From: a bacterium | GTDB lineage: Bacteria; Hinthialibacterota; Hinthialibacteria; OLB16 | Reading direction: 5' to 3' | Assembly (NCBI GenBank): GCA_022072055.1 | Contig: JAJVIK010000016.1 | Coordinates: 80,191 to 144,190 of the forward strand | Length of the DNA: 64,000 nucleotides | Part shown: positions 26,885 to 34,086 of the stretch, in pieces | Numbering within the stretch: position 1 is the stretch's first letter | Layout of the letters: each line of letters begins with the position of its first letter | Translations under genes and position numbers: made by a program | The notes under the pieces: generated by a model | What the model saw: only the letters and a program-made list of their open reading frames with translations | Told to the model about the DNA's origin: nothing | Databases searched by the model: none

Positions 26885-28483
26885 ATGCTGCATTCCCTCG
26901 AACTCGAGAATTTCAAGGCTTTCGGAACGCGCGTCAAGATCCCCTGTGCGCCGATCACCCTCATCTTCGGACCCAATAGCTCGGGCAAGAGCTCAATTCT
27001 CCAAGCACTTCACTTGATGAAGCAAACTTACGACCATTGCGAGAAGCCTGGAGGGCTTACTCTCCAAGGGGAGGGGTGCATTGTTGATTTGGGGAGCTTC
27101 CGCGAACTGGTCCACGATCATAAACCACAACGAGAGGTGAGGATAAAGCTCGCGACAACATATGAGAATGGCTCACCGTCCGCACTTGAATGGACCTACC
27201 GAGTACCTGTGGGTCGGTCACGTGAATCACTCTCATCCCTTACGGTCTTTGTTGATGGTGAAAGCCACCCATTTACCGTCATATATGACATTCGCCAAGG
27301 CACCTCCAAGCAACGGGACCGACGTAAGACACAACAACTCTCCCGCCCCCCAGGCTTAGTGGCCCACTGTAGGACACTCATAACCCCTCCGCAACAGTGG
27401 GAGGCTTATGCCCGCACCTTTTTCGAATCCAGAGGCCAATTCGAGAAATGCATCGACGACCACCTCGAGCGGACGAAATCCGATACAGGGGCTGAAATAT
27501 TCTTCCCGACACTTCCCCGTATCAAGAGAAGGACGGCTCTGCGGCTGCTACGGAGGTTGAAGAGTGAGATCTCTTGTACTACATCTCCAGAAAACACCTT
27601 GCACTGGATATCATCGCTGGCAAGGGGTTATAAGGTCCCTCTGTCAAGTTTCCTTTTGGATTCCAAGGTCCGGAAAGACACATCACAAGTATTCGATCTA
27701 TTCTTGGCCTTACTCGCTGACGTGTCACTCGATAGCCGCCCACTCTATGCTGGTTGGTGGAGGCGGATAGACTCCCTTCAAGACGCCGTTGGGAAGCTCC
27801 TCGATCGGGTTTCCCCGATGGGGCCATTTAGAAGAACCCCCCAGCGGTGGTACCAAGTTCCTGACGTTATGCCAGTCCACGTTGGACTCCATGGCGAGAA
27901 TTTCCCCTATCTGCTCTTTCATAACCCAGCACTCTTAAGTGAGACCAACAAGTGGTTAGAGGTTCTTGACATGCGTTATTCTCTCGACATACAACAAATC
28001 GGCGATGGAGATCTACACCTCGTGGAGGTGCGGTTATCAAGGCGGCGGCCGAGACAGAATGATGCATTGGCGGACGTTGGGTTTGGGGTAACTCAGATCC
28101 TTCCAATTCTTGTCGAAAGCCTGAACGCCACGGGAAGGATCATCACCATCGAACAGCCCGAGGTTCACATTCATCCGAAGCTTCAGGCCGACCTTGGTGA
28201 CCTGCTCATCCACTCGATCAAGAAGGAAGACGCCAACCAGTTCATCATTGAAACCCACAGCGAACACTTGATCCTCAGACTCCTGCGACGGATTCGGGAA
28301 ACTACGGAGGGGACCCTTCCGAAGGGCGCGGAGCCTTTGAAACCGGAGGACCTTTCTGTTCTCTATGTAAAACGTGGGAAGGAGGGTTCGGAGGTGGTTC
28401 AACTGCCGGTCACGCCGGATGGGGATTTCGCCCAGCCGTGGCCAGACGGCTTCTTTGCTGAAAGAGCAAAGGAGCTATTCTGA
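26885..28483 (+). CDS. OLD/DUF3696-like AAA ATPase, copy 1 (defence candidate)
   Basis: A 532-residue SMC/RecF/OLD-type ATPase. LENFKAFGTRVKIPCAPITL leads into Walker A GPNSSGKSS (29-37). The late half has EQPEVHIHP (423-431; Walker B/D-loop) and ETHSEHLILRLLRRI (456-470; H-loop), then a DUF3696-like tail (LSVLYVKRGKEGSEVVQL). No TOPRIM nuclease domain follows, so a nuclease would be supplied by the partner gene 3 nt downstream. ATG 26885 was chosen because the paralogue at 31407 starts at the equivalent Met with a strong ribosome site; ATG 26852 is the alternative. The N- and C-terminal 100 residues match the paralogue closely, while the middle is diverged. Base composition is visibly less GC-rich than the flanking housekeeping genes. 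Confidence 0.85.
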   Translation: MLHSLELENFKAFGTRVKIPCAPITLIFGPNSSGKSSILQALHLMKQTYDHCEKPGGLTLQGEGCIVDLGSFRELVHDHKPQREVRIKLATTYENGSPSALEWTYRVPVGRSRESLSSLTVFVDGESHPFTVIYDIRQGTSKQRDRRKTQQLSRPPGLVAHCRTLITPPQQWEAYARTFFESRGQFEKCIDDHLERTKSDTGAEIFFPTLPRIKRRTALRLLRRLKSEISCTTSPENTLHWISSLARGYKVPLSSFLLDSKVRKDTSQVFDLFLALLADVSLDSRPLYAGWWRRIDSLQDAVGKLLDRVSPMGPFRRTPQRWYQVPDVMPVHVGLHGENFPYLLFHNPALLSETNKWLEVLDMRYSLDIQQIGDGDLHLVEVRLSRRRPRQNDALADVGFGVTQILPILVESLNATGRIITIEQPEVHIHPKLQADLGDLLIHSIKKEDANQFIIETHSEHLILRLLRRIRETTEGTLPKGAEPLKPEDLSVLYVKRGKEGSEVVQLPVTPDGDFAQPWPDGFFAERAKELF

Positions 28484-28486
28484 ACA

Positions 28487-29422
28487 ATGCTCTACGAATT
28501 CGCCATCGATCCGGAAGCGATTCTCGAATGGGCTAAGGACCGGAACCTGGCTGCCTTCTTCCTTGATGGAAAGTTCGGCCTTGGGACAGCGCGTATCATG
28601 GCCCAGTTCCCGAAAGGATGGAGGAAGAGAGTTCATTCTTTTTTTGGACAAGGTAGCGGGACCTTAGCCGATTCCCGGCTTGGCGAGATTCTAAAGGAGC
28701 TTGGTTCACATGTTACAGCCCGTCCGGCATCGGAATGGTGTGATGATTTGCCTTGGTTAGAGAACACCGAGCGGGAGGACTTACAGTCCCCTTTTCACGC
28801 GATTCTTGGAGTGCGGAACCCTCGGTTAAGCAGCCGTGTGCTGAATGCCTTGAGTCCCGGAGAAGTTGTAGATTCCCCACTCTGGAAAACTCAGCATGGA
28901 GTTACAGTTAAGCGCACAGCAGATGAAATAGCTGAAGCTATCTCGCCGATGCTTCGAATCGCCGACGAGATCTATTTTATCGACCCTTACTTTGACCCTG
29001 GAACTAAAAAGAAACGTGATCCCATCCTCAAATCGTTAAGGAGGGCTGAGGGCTCCAGGGGGGGCTCCGCGCCACGAATTATCCAGGTTCGGTGTGATTA
29101 CGACAAGAGTGGTACCGATGAGTATTTCCAATGCAAGTGTAAGGAGGACCTCCCGAAAAAAATTCCAAAGGGGTGGGAGGTGGTATTCCTCCGCTTGAAT
29201 AATAATGACTCCGGTCAGCGCTTGCACAACCGTTACATCCTCACCAATCTGGGCGGCGTGATTTTTGGCCATGGAATCGATGAAGGAAAGCGTGATGAGA
29301 CGGACGAGATAACCTTGCTCAGCAAGGATCAGTATTGGAAACAAAGGGCGGCCTATATTGACCAACCTGTCTTTATGGAATCAGGGCAACGAATTGTAGT
29401 TCGCGGCACGAGATGTGAATGA
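28487..29422 (+). CDS. PLD-like partner protein of ATPase copy 1
   Basis: 311 residues, starting 3 nt after the ATPase stop, so translationally coupled. Two conserved blocks are shared with the paralogue at 33133: FIDPYFDP (164-171) and HNRYILTNLGG (247-257). The second recalls one half of a phospholipase-D-type HxK active site with Arg replacing Lys; the PLD superfamily includes nucleases that work as dimers with one motif per chain. The N-terminal about 130 residues are poorly conserved apart from an opening (EFAIDPEAILEW) and a WLENTERE helix. No signal peptide. Predicted effector or nuclease of the ATPase pair; the PLD assignment is by motif only and a catalytically dead relative cannot be excluded. 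Confidence 0.75.
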   Translation: MLYEFAIDPEAILEWAKDRNLAAFFLDGKFGLGTARIMAQFPKGWRKRVHSFFGQGSGTLADSRLGEILKELGSHVTARPASEWCDDLPWLENTEREDLQSPFHAILGVRNPRLSSRVLNALSPGEVVDSPLWKTQHGVTVKRTADEIAEAISPMLRIADEIYFIDPYFDPGTKKKRDPILKSLRRAEGSRGGSAPRIIQVRCDYDKSGTDEYFQCKCKEDLPKKIPKGWEVVFLRLNNNDSGQRLHNRYILTNLGGVIFGHGIDEGKRDETDEITLLSKDQYWKQRAAYIDQPVFMESGQRIVVRGTRCE

Positions 29423-29444
29423 AGCGATTACGGGAGAGGGAACG

Positions 29445-30338
29445 ATGAAGGAAAGACACTTCCTCTACTGCTGGAGTCTTGACACCGCCGATTGGGAGCA
29501 GGACCTCGGAACGGTCCTGAATCACATCGCGGGGCAGCAACTCAAACGAGTCGCCGCTGGGGACACGGTTTGGATCGTGACACATCGCGATGGTGCGGTT
29601 TCCTTGCGCGGAAGAATCGTGGTGGATGCGGTCACTGATTTCGATGGGGCCTGCGAGCGGTTGGGAACAACCGACCTGTGGGAATCCGATTATCACCTGA
29701 TCGCCGAGCCGGGAACCGAGGAGCCTCTGGATGACATCCCCCTCGAAGAGAACGTGGCCCTGCTCCGATTCAACAGCAAGAAGGATCGCTTCACGGTCGA
29801 AAAGGACGGTCGAGTGGATTACCACCAAATGCAGACCATGCGGGAGCTCACCCCGGAATCCGCCGAGCTCCTGCAGAAAATCTGGGATGAAGCGGCGATG
29901 CCGAGCGGCTCCGAGATTCCACTTGATCAAGCCGAGGAGTGGTCCCGTGGGGCCGGATTTGGGGAACCGGAGAAAAACAGGCGTGTCGAGGAGGCTGCGG
30001 TCAAATTCGTCACCGAGTGGTACACACGCGAGGGATGGGCGGTAGTTTCCGTGGAATCGGAAAAACTCGGATACGACCTCGTCTGCAAGAAAGAAGGCAT
30101 GGAGGAATCCGTGGAAGTGAAGGGCGTGTCCGGCGAGGATCCCCGATTCATTATCACCGAGCGAGAGGTGAATGCCGCTGAAACGCTCCCAGACTTTTTC
30201 CTCTGTGTGGTGACAGCGGCCCTTACCTCCAGGCCACAGCTCCATCGTTTTTCTGGCGAGGAGTTCCTCGATAAATACAACCTGTTCCCTATTCAGCATC
30301 TCGCCGTACCCCGAAAGGCGGAGGGGGCTCAGAGTTAG
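29445..30338 (+). CDS. EVE/PUA-like + DUF3883 protein
   Basis: 297 residues, third gene of the operon, 22 nt after the previous stop. ATG 29445 follows GGAGAGGG; the GTG at 29415 would overlap the upstream gene. Residues about 1-110 have the aromatic, GD-containing layout of an EVE/PUA-type modified-base reader (YCWSLDTADWEQDLG, VAAGDTVWIVTHRDG). Residues about 170-270 match DUF3883, a restriction-endonuclease-like domain common in defence operons: NRRVEEAAVKFV, GYDLVCKKEG, ESVEVKG (the E-x-K of the PD-(D/E)xK fold) and FIITEREVNAA. The combination suggests recognition of altered nucleic acid coupled to cleavage or binding. No terminator separates it from the upstream pair. Confidence 0.78.
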   Translation: MKERHFLYCWSLDTADWEQDLGTVLNHIAGQQLKRVAAGDTVWIVTHRDGAVSLRGRIVVDAVTDFDGACERLGTTDLWESDYHLIAEPGTEEPLDDIPLEENVALLRFNSKKDRFTVEKDGRVDYHQMQTMRELTPESAELLQKIWDEAAMPSGSEIPLDQAEEWSRGAGFGEPEKNRRVEEAAVKFVTEWYTREGWAVVSVESEKLGYDLVCKKEGMEESVEVKGVSGEDPRFIITEREVNAAETLPDFFLCVVTAALTSRPQLHRFSGEEFLDKYNLFPIQHLAVPRKAEGAQS

Positions 30339-30396
30339 CAAGGGTACTCGTATCTGGGGGCTTGGCTCCCAGCCATTCAACCCTTGGGAGGAAACC

Positions 30397-30510
30397 ATGT
30401 TCTGGCTGCTTTTCAGACTGGCTCTGTTCCTTTTCCTGCTGCCGGCCCATCTCATTCTTCTTGCCATAGGTTGGCTGATTTGGTGGATTGTCTTGAATAC
30501 CTCCGACTGA
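30397..30510 (+). CDS. 37-residue hydrophobic membrane peptide
   Basis: ATG 30397 is preceded by GGGAGGAAACC, an excellent ribosome site. The product is almost entirely hydrophobic (FWLLFRLALFLFLLPAHLIL, then LAIGWLIWWIVL) and ends NTSD. It should cross the membrane once or twice. It lies 58 nt after the DUF3883 gene on the same strand with no terminator between. Candidates are a small toxin or pore-type effector, or a membrane anchor. No homologue is claimed; the call rests on the ribosome site, hydrophobicity and position. Confidence 0.5.
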   Translation: MFWLLFRLALFLFLLPAHLILLAIGWLIWWIVLNTSD

Positions 30511-30561
30511 AAGAGAAGGTCTCGCACGCCATTCGGAAGGTCCGCGAATCTTGCTGAGCCT

Positions 30562-30587
30562 GGATTCCGGATCGGGGTCCGGAATGA
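30562..30587. repeat. REP-like palindromic repeat, copy 1
   Basis: A 26-nt sequence containing the imperfect palindrome ATTCCGGATCGGGGTCCGGAAT, identical to 30936-30961. The two copies flank the XRE-antitoxin gene in the same orientation. Similar CCGGA...TCCGG extragenic palindromes are widespread in bacteria. Confidence 0.75.
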
Positions 30588-30591
30588 CACG

Positions 30592-30663
30592 CGTGAAATC
30601 CTCCTTGCCGAGGAACGGAAGGCAGACTATTTGATCCGGAGAAAACCTCGTGGACCACCTTGA
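30592..30663 (+). pseudogene. Remnant of a HigB/RelE-type toxin (C-terminal tail only)
   Basis: A 23-codon open tail encoding REILLAEERKADYLIRRK, which resembles the closing segment of HigB (phage Gp49-like) toxins, where an 'ReI.lAe.R..dyl.R' helix follows the catalytic core. It begins right after REP copy 1 and its stop overlaps the start of the antitoxin gene at 30650, the normal higB-higA overlap. The toxin core that should precede it is absent, so the toxin looks destroyed by a deletion or REP insertion. Confidence 0.45.
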
Positions 30664-30925
30664 GAAATACATTGAAAGCCGCAAGCGGCGCTCTCCCGCG
30701 TTCTCCGCAGACTTTGAGGTGGGATATGAGCGGTTCAAGGTGGGGGTTGTGCTCCGCATGGCCAGGGAGGATGCCGGGCTTTCCCAAGAGGAGCTCGCCA
30801 AACGTCTTCACACCAAAAAATCCGCCATCTCCCGGATCGAGAACCACGCCGAGGATATCCGCCTCTCCACTCTCGAGAAGTTCGCCGAAGCGGTCGGGAA
30901 GCGTCCGACTTTGAGAATCGCGTAA
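30650..30925 (+). CDS. XRE-family antitoxin (HigA-like)
   Basis: A 91-residue DNA-binding protein with one helix-turn-helix of the XRE/HigA type: AREDAGLSQEELAKRLHTKK then SAISRIENHAEDIRLSTLEK. The N-terminal 40 residues (SPAFSADFEVGYERFKVGVV) form the toxin-binding segment typical of RelE/HigB partners. It starts at GTG 30650, overlapping the toxin remnant. It is flanked by two identical REP-like palindromes. With its toxin broken it may act as a stand-alone regulator, possibly of the defence operon just upstream; that is inference. Confidence 0.85.
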   Translation: MDHLEKYIESRKRRSPAFSADFEVGYERFKVGVVLRMAREDAGLSQEELAKRLHTKKSAISRIENHAEDIRLSTLEKFAEAVGKRPTLRIA

Positions 30926-30935
30926 GGACAACCCC

Positions 30936-30961
30936 GGATTCCGGATCGGGGTCCGGAATGA
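30936..30961. repeat. REP-like palindromic repeat, copy 2
   Basis: Identical over 26 nt to 30562-30587 and in the same orientation, 11 nt after the XRE-antitoxin stop codon. Confidence 0.75.
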
Positions 30962-30992
30962 GGGGGCGGTTCCACGTGGCGGCCTGGGTTAA

Positions 30993-31302
30993 GCCCCCCC
31001 TCACCACTCCTCCTTCAACCACTCCTCCGGCAGTTCCGCCACGCACACATCCGGGTTGCCGCGACGGGTTGAGGTGAAGACCACCTTGCTTCCCTCATTG
31101 TTCCAGCCCACGTGCGGATGGGCGCCGTGGCCGTAGGTGCGGTGGTTCTGGGTCAGGATCCGCGCGCGCGCGGTCTTGCCGCTGAAGATGCCGATATCCC
31201 CATGCCAGTTGTCAGCCGCCGCGAAGCGTCCGCAGGGAGAACCCGCGCAATGCCACCAGTTGTACTTGGAGACCTCCGCCGGGGTCCCGGTGGGCCACCA
31301 AC
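30993..31302. repeat. Left 310-bp direct repeat bounding the second defence block
   Basis: Matches 37060-37369 over 310 nt without gaps; 11 mismatches were counted by hand, 8 of them in the first 45 nt. The repeat is the 3' end of the beta-propeller gene at 37068-38294 plus its stop codon and 8 nt beyond. The two copies enclose 31303-37059. Confidence 0.92.
31001..31302 (-). pseudogene. 3' fragment of the beta-propeller (oligogalacturonate-lyase-like) gene
   Basis: Encodes the last 100 residues of the protein at 37068-38294, still in frame and ending in its own TGA (31001-31003), with a slightly different tail (EEWLKEEW instead of ESWLREGW). It has no start and no upstream part. It is the left arm of the 310-bp direct repeat. 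Confidence 0.88.
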
Positions 31303-31307
31303 TTGCT
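31292..31307 (+). promoter_or_regulatory. Possible sigma-54 (-24/-12) promoter of ATPase/PLD copy 2
   Basis: GGGCCACCAACTTGCT: GG (31293-31294), 10 nt, GC (31305-31306), with a full TTGCT -12 box but a poor -24 box (GGGCCA instead of TGGCAC). It spans the right end of the left direct repeat, 100 nt ahead of the ATPase start. The second arm of the repeat lacks the GC. Confidence 0.35.
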
Positions 31308-31354
31308 GGGAACGAGCCTCTGCCTCCTATCCCTCTTCGCGGTGGTCGAAAGAG

Positions 31355-31382
31355 TTGCCTATTCTATAAACTCTTGTATCAT
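31355..31382 (+). promoter_or_regulatory. Possible sigma-70 promoter of ATPase copy 2
   Basis: -35 TTGCCT (31355-31360), 16-nt spacer, -10 TATCAT (31377-31382), in a locally AT-rich stretch ahead of the ribosome site. It competes with the sigma-54-like element as an explanation for expression of this pair. Confidence 0.4.
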
Positions 31383-31406
31383 CGGCGTTCCACGGGAGGA
31401 CTGCAA

Positions 31407-33131
31407 ATGCTCCACTCAATGGAACTGGAAAACTTCAAGGCCTTTGGTCGACGGGTGAAGATCCCCTGTGCTCCAATCACGCTCATCTTCGGTCAGAACA
31501 ACGCGGGGAAGAGTTCGATCCTTCACGCGCTTTACTTGATGAGGGCATCGGCCCAGCATACATCCGACGATGATCGATGGCTCGTTCTAGCAGATAAACA
31601 AGGTTCCTTTGACCTTGGCGCCTTCCCGAATGTCATTTTCGGTCACCACACAAGGCGCAAGGTGAAGATCAGAGTCGTGTGGACAAGTTCGAAACCACGT
31701 AAATCCGTTGGAGACAAGGGAATAACCGATCCCTTCCAGAGATTCTTCGGAAAACTCGATGATCGCCTGTTAGGAGTTGAGTACTCATTCATTCTACCAC
31801 CCGAGAGCGCCTTCCCATTTGCTGACAGGATTGATCTGTTCGTCTCTTCCTTTCTTCGGCCATTCGCCACCTTCACTCTTATTAAGACTGAAATGTGTCG
31901 CGTTTCAGGGAAAGGGCATGGAGTTCCACGCTCGGCGCTGGACCATTTACGGGAGATTGTCCGAGGCAAGCAAGAGTTCGCATGGTCCTATCTATCAAGC
32001 CATCCGGACCTCTGGAAGAATCAAGTTGATAGCCTCACTGCCCGCCGGGCGGAAATTATTGGTCTGCTCAAGACACTAGACAAACGAACGCAACAGATTG
32101 TCCCTGACAACACTAATCGCAACCTCCTTCAGTTTCAAACGCGGATACCTGACGGGAATCTCGCTGACCACACCGGTGTGGTGGACGCCTTACGTTTCTA
32201 TACTGGTGAGATTTCTGCGGAGCGGCTCGCAAAGCGCGTTTTCGGTGAACTCAAGTCCTGGATAGCCAGTGTGTCGCTCTTTGAATGCGAACTAGAATGG
32301 CCGATTCAGCTGTCATTGTTTGAGTGGGAAAACGCTCCCCCAGAAGACCCAGATTATCATTATGTGTCCGAGTTGTTTGGCGACTTGCTCGCCATTGAAA
32401 CGGTCCCAGGAGCAATCCTTAGTAACCTCAAGCGCCAACTCAAGAGCATCGAGCCGCTTGGTCCAACTCGTGCAATCCCGAAGCGGATTTATACCTTTGA
32501 AGGTGTTAAGCGTGAGGCTGTCGGCTTTCTAGGAGAGGAATGTCCAGCTCTTCTCTATCATCAGCCGGATCTCCTTTCCGAAGTCAATACGTGGCTTGCT
32601 GGAAAGGACAAGCTCGACTCAGGCTACCGTCTTTCCGCTGACGAAGTGCAATTTCGAACCATGGAGCTCTTCCAGATTAATGTTCTTGAGACTTTTAGCC
32701 GTGGGAAGGCTCCCATCCCTTGGTCTGATGTCGGATATGGATTGAGCCAGATTGTTCCTATCGTAATTCAATGTCTTCTACGGAATTGTTCGATTCTTAC
32801 CTTTGAACAGCCTGAACTCCACATTCACCCACGCCTTCAAGCTGCCCTCGGCGACCTCTTTATCCATTCCGCTCAAAGGGGCAATCAACTGATCATCGAA
32901 ACCCATAGTGAGCATCTGATATTGAGGCTCCTGCGACGGATTCGTGAGACAACAAATGGAACACTTCCGGAAGGAGTTGATCCTCTCCGACCGGAAGACC
33001 TCTCTGTTCTCTATGTCAAACGTGGAAAGGGGGGTTCGGAAGTCGTCCAACTTCCCGTGACGCCGGATGGGGATTTTGAGTCCGATTGGCCGGAAGGGTT
33101 CTTTACAGAGCGCGAAAGGGAACTCTTTTGA
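31407..33131 (+). CDS. OLD/DUF3696-like AAA ATPase, copy 2 (defence candidate)
   Basis: A 574-residue paralogue of the ATPase at 26885. MLHSMELENFKAFGRRVKIP leads to Walker A GQNNAGKSS (29-37). EQPELHIHPRLQ (467-478) and ETHSEHLILRLLRRI follow, with the same tail (LSVLYVKRGKGGSEVVQLPV). The ends of the two ATPases are nearly superimposable, but residues about 60-440 are diverged in sequence and about 40 residues longer here. That pattern suggests a shared ATPase/partner interface with different sensing or target-binding middles. GGGAGGA 6 nt ahead of ATG 31407 fixes the start. A hand count of one 60-nt line inside gives about 50% GC, well below housekeeping neighbours. No TOPRIM domain. Confidence 0.85.
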   Translation: MLHSMELENFKAFGRRVKIPCAPITLIFGQNNAGKSSILHALYLMRASAQHTSDDDRWLVLADKQGSFDLGAFPNVIFGHHTRRKVKIRVVWTSSKPRKSVGDKGITDPFQRFFGKLDDRLLGVEYSFILPPESAFPFADRIDLFVSSFLRPFATFTLIKTEMCRVSGKGHGVPRSALDHLREIVRGKQEFAWSYLSSHPDLWKNQVDSLTARRAEIIGLLKTLDKRTQQIVPDNTNRNLLQFQTRIPDGNLADHTGVVDALRFYTGEISAERLAKRVFGELKSWIASVSLFECELEWPIQLSLFEWENAPPEDPDYHYVSELFGDLLAIETVPGAILSNLKRQLKSIEPLGPTRAIPKRIYTFEGVKREAVGFLGEECPALLYHQPDLLSEVNTWLAGKDKLDSGYRLSADEVQFRTMELFQINVLETFSRGKAPIPWSDVGYGLSQIVPIVIQCLLRNCSILTFEQPELHIHPRLQAALGDLFIHSAQRGNQLIIETHSEHLILRLLRRIRETTNGTLPEGVDPLRPEDLSVLYVKRGKGGSEVVQLPVTPDGDFESDWPEGFFTERERELF

Positions 33132-33132
33132 C

Positions 33133-34086
33133 ATGATCAAAGAGATTGCGGTCGATCCAGAGGTCCTCGCCGACTGGAATGGATATCGGATTGTCTTTCA
33201 AGGGTGTGGTGTGGAGAAAGGCAGGCTCATCTGGCGATTCCCTGAGGATTGGCCATCCAAGGTCGTGGAACGAATTGATCAGGCTCGCAAGACAAGTCAG
33301 CTTCAACCTGTAAAAGCCAAGACCATAATCGAAGATGTGAGGAAATCCTATCGCCGAAAAACTGTCCCAAGCCGGAGAAGGTATGCCTCAGAGAAATCAT
33401 GGTTGGAGAACGCAGAGAATGAACACCAAAGAGAGCCATTCAGTTTGATCGTTTGTTGCGGCAATCCGCAGTCCTTGAGTGGAGTCCTCGCGGCGGATGA
33501 CATCACTGAAGAAACGGATGGATGGTACGTCAATACAGGAAAGAAGGTCGAACGAACGGCTTCTAATCTTGCTGATTGTGCACGTGTCCTTCTCAGCCAC
33601 TCGACAAGGATTATCTTCGTAGATCCTTACTTTGATCCCCAAGAAGAGAAGTTTCTTTCTTCATTGCGCGCCTTCCTGAGCGCCTGTCCCGAGGCACATG
33701 GTCCAAAACGGAAGTTCGAGCTCCACTCAAAGGTGCAAGCAAAAAGAAATAGAGACGGTCAATTCAACGAAGAGTCCGGCCTAGAGTGGGAGAAGCGATG
33801 CTTGAGCTTGCGGCGGATCCTACTACCCAACATAAGCCTTAGCATCTTTCGGTGGCGAGACTATGCACAGGGAGAAATTCTCGAGGGATTCCATGCTCGA
33901 TATATTCTAACTGAACTTGGTGGGATCCGTTTTGACTGGGGACTCGATGAAGATCCAAAGAGGAAGAAGACCGATGTTCAAATCCTCAATCACGATCTTT
34001 ACACGGAACGATGGAGGGATTTCCAGGAAGGAAGTTCTCCTTTCGATTTAGACTGGAAGATGAAAATCGACTACAGTGCAGACTGA
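33133..34086 (+). CDS. PLD-like partner protein of ATPase copy 2
   Basis: 317 residues, starting 1 nt after the ATPase stop. It shares with the partner of copy 1 an opening EIAVDPEVLADW, the block FVDPYFDP (162-169) and HARYILTELGGIRFDWGLDE (254-273), an HxR motif in a PLD-like setting. A Lys/Arg-rich region (residues about 60-85) and a longer insertion between the two blocks (about 185-235) distinguish it. It converges with the helicase gene and overlaps it by 16 nt at the stops. Likely nuclease or effector subunit; the active site has not been proven and a conventional HKD pair is absent. Confidence 0.75.
   Translation: MIKEIAVDPEVLADWNGYRIVFQGCGVEKGRLIWRFPEDWPSKVVERIDQARKTSQLQPVKAKTIIEDVRKSYRRKTVPSRRRYASEKSWLENAENEHQREPFSLIVCCGNPQSLSGVLAADDITEETDGWYVNTGKKVERTASNLADCARVLLSHSTRIIFVDPYFDPQEEKFLSSLRAFLSACPEAHGPKRKFELHSKVQAKRNRDGQFNEESGLEWEKRCLSLRRILLPNISLSIFRWRDYAQGEILEGFHARYILTELGGIRFDWGLDEDPKRKKTDVQILNHDLYTERWRDFQEGSSPFDLDWKMKIDYSAD

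Noticed and set aside
31112-31369. Plus-strand frames across the left direct repeat (and their twins at 37179-37530)
   Set aside because: They are antisense shadows of the duplicated beta-propeller 3' end, hence their near identity.
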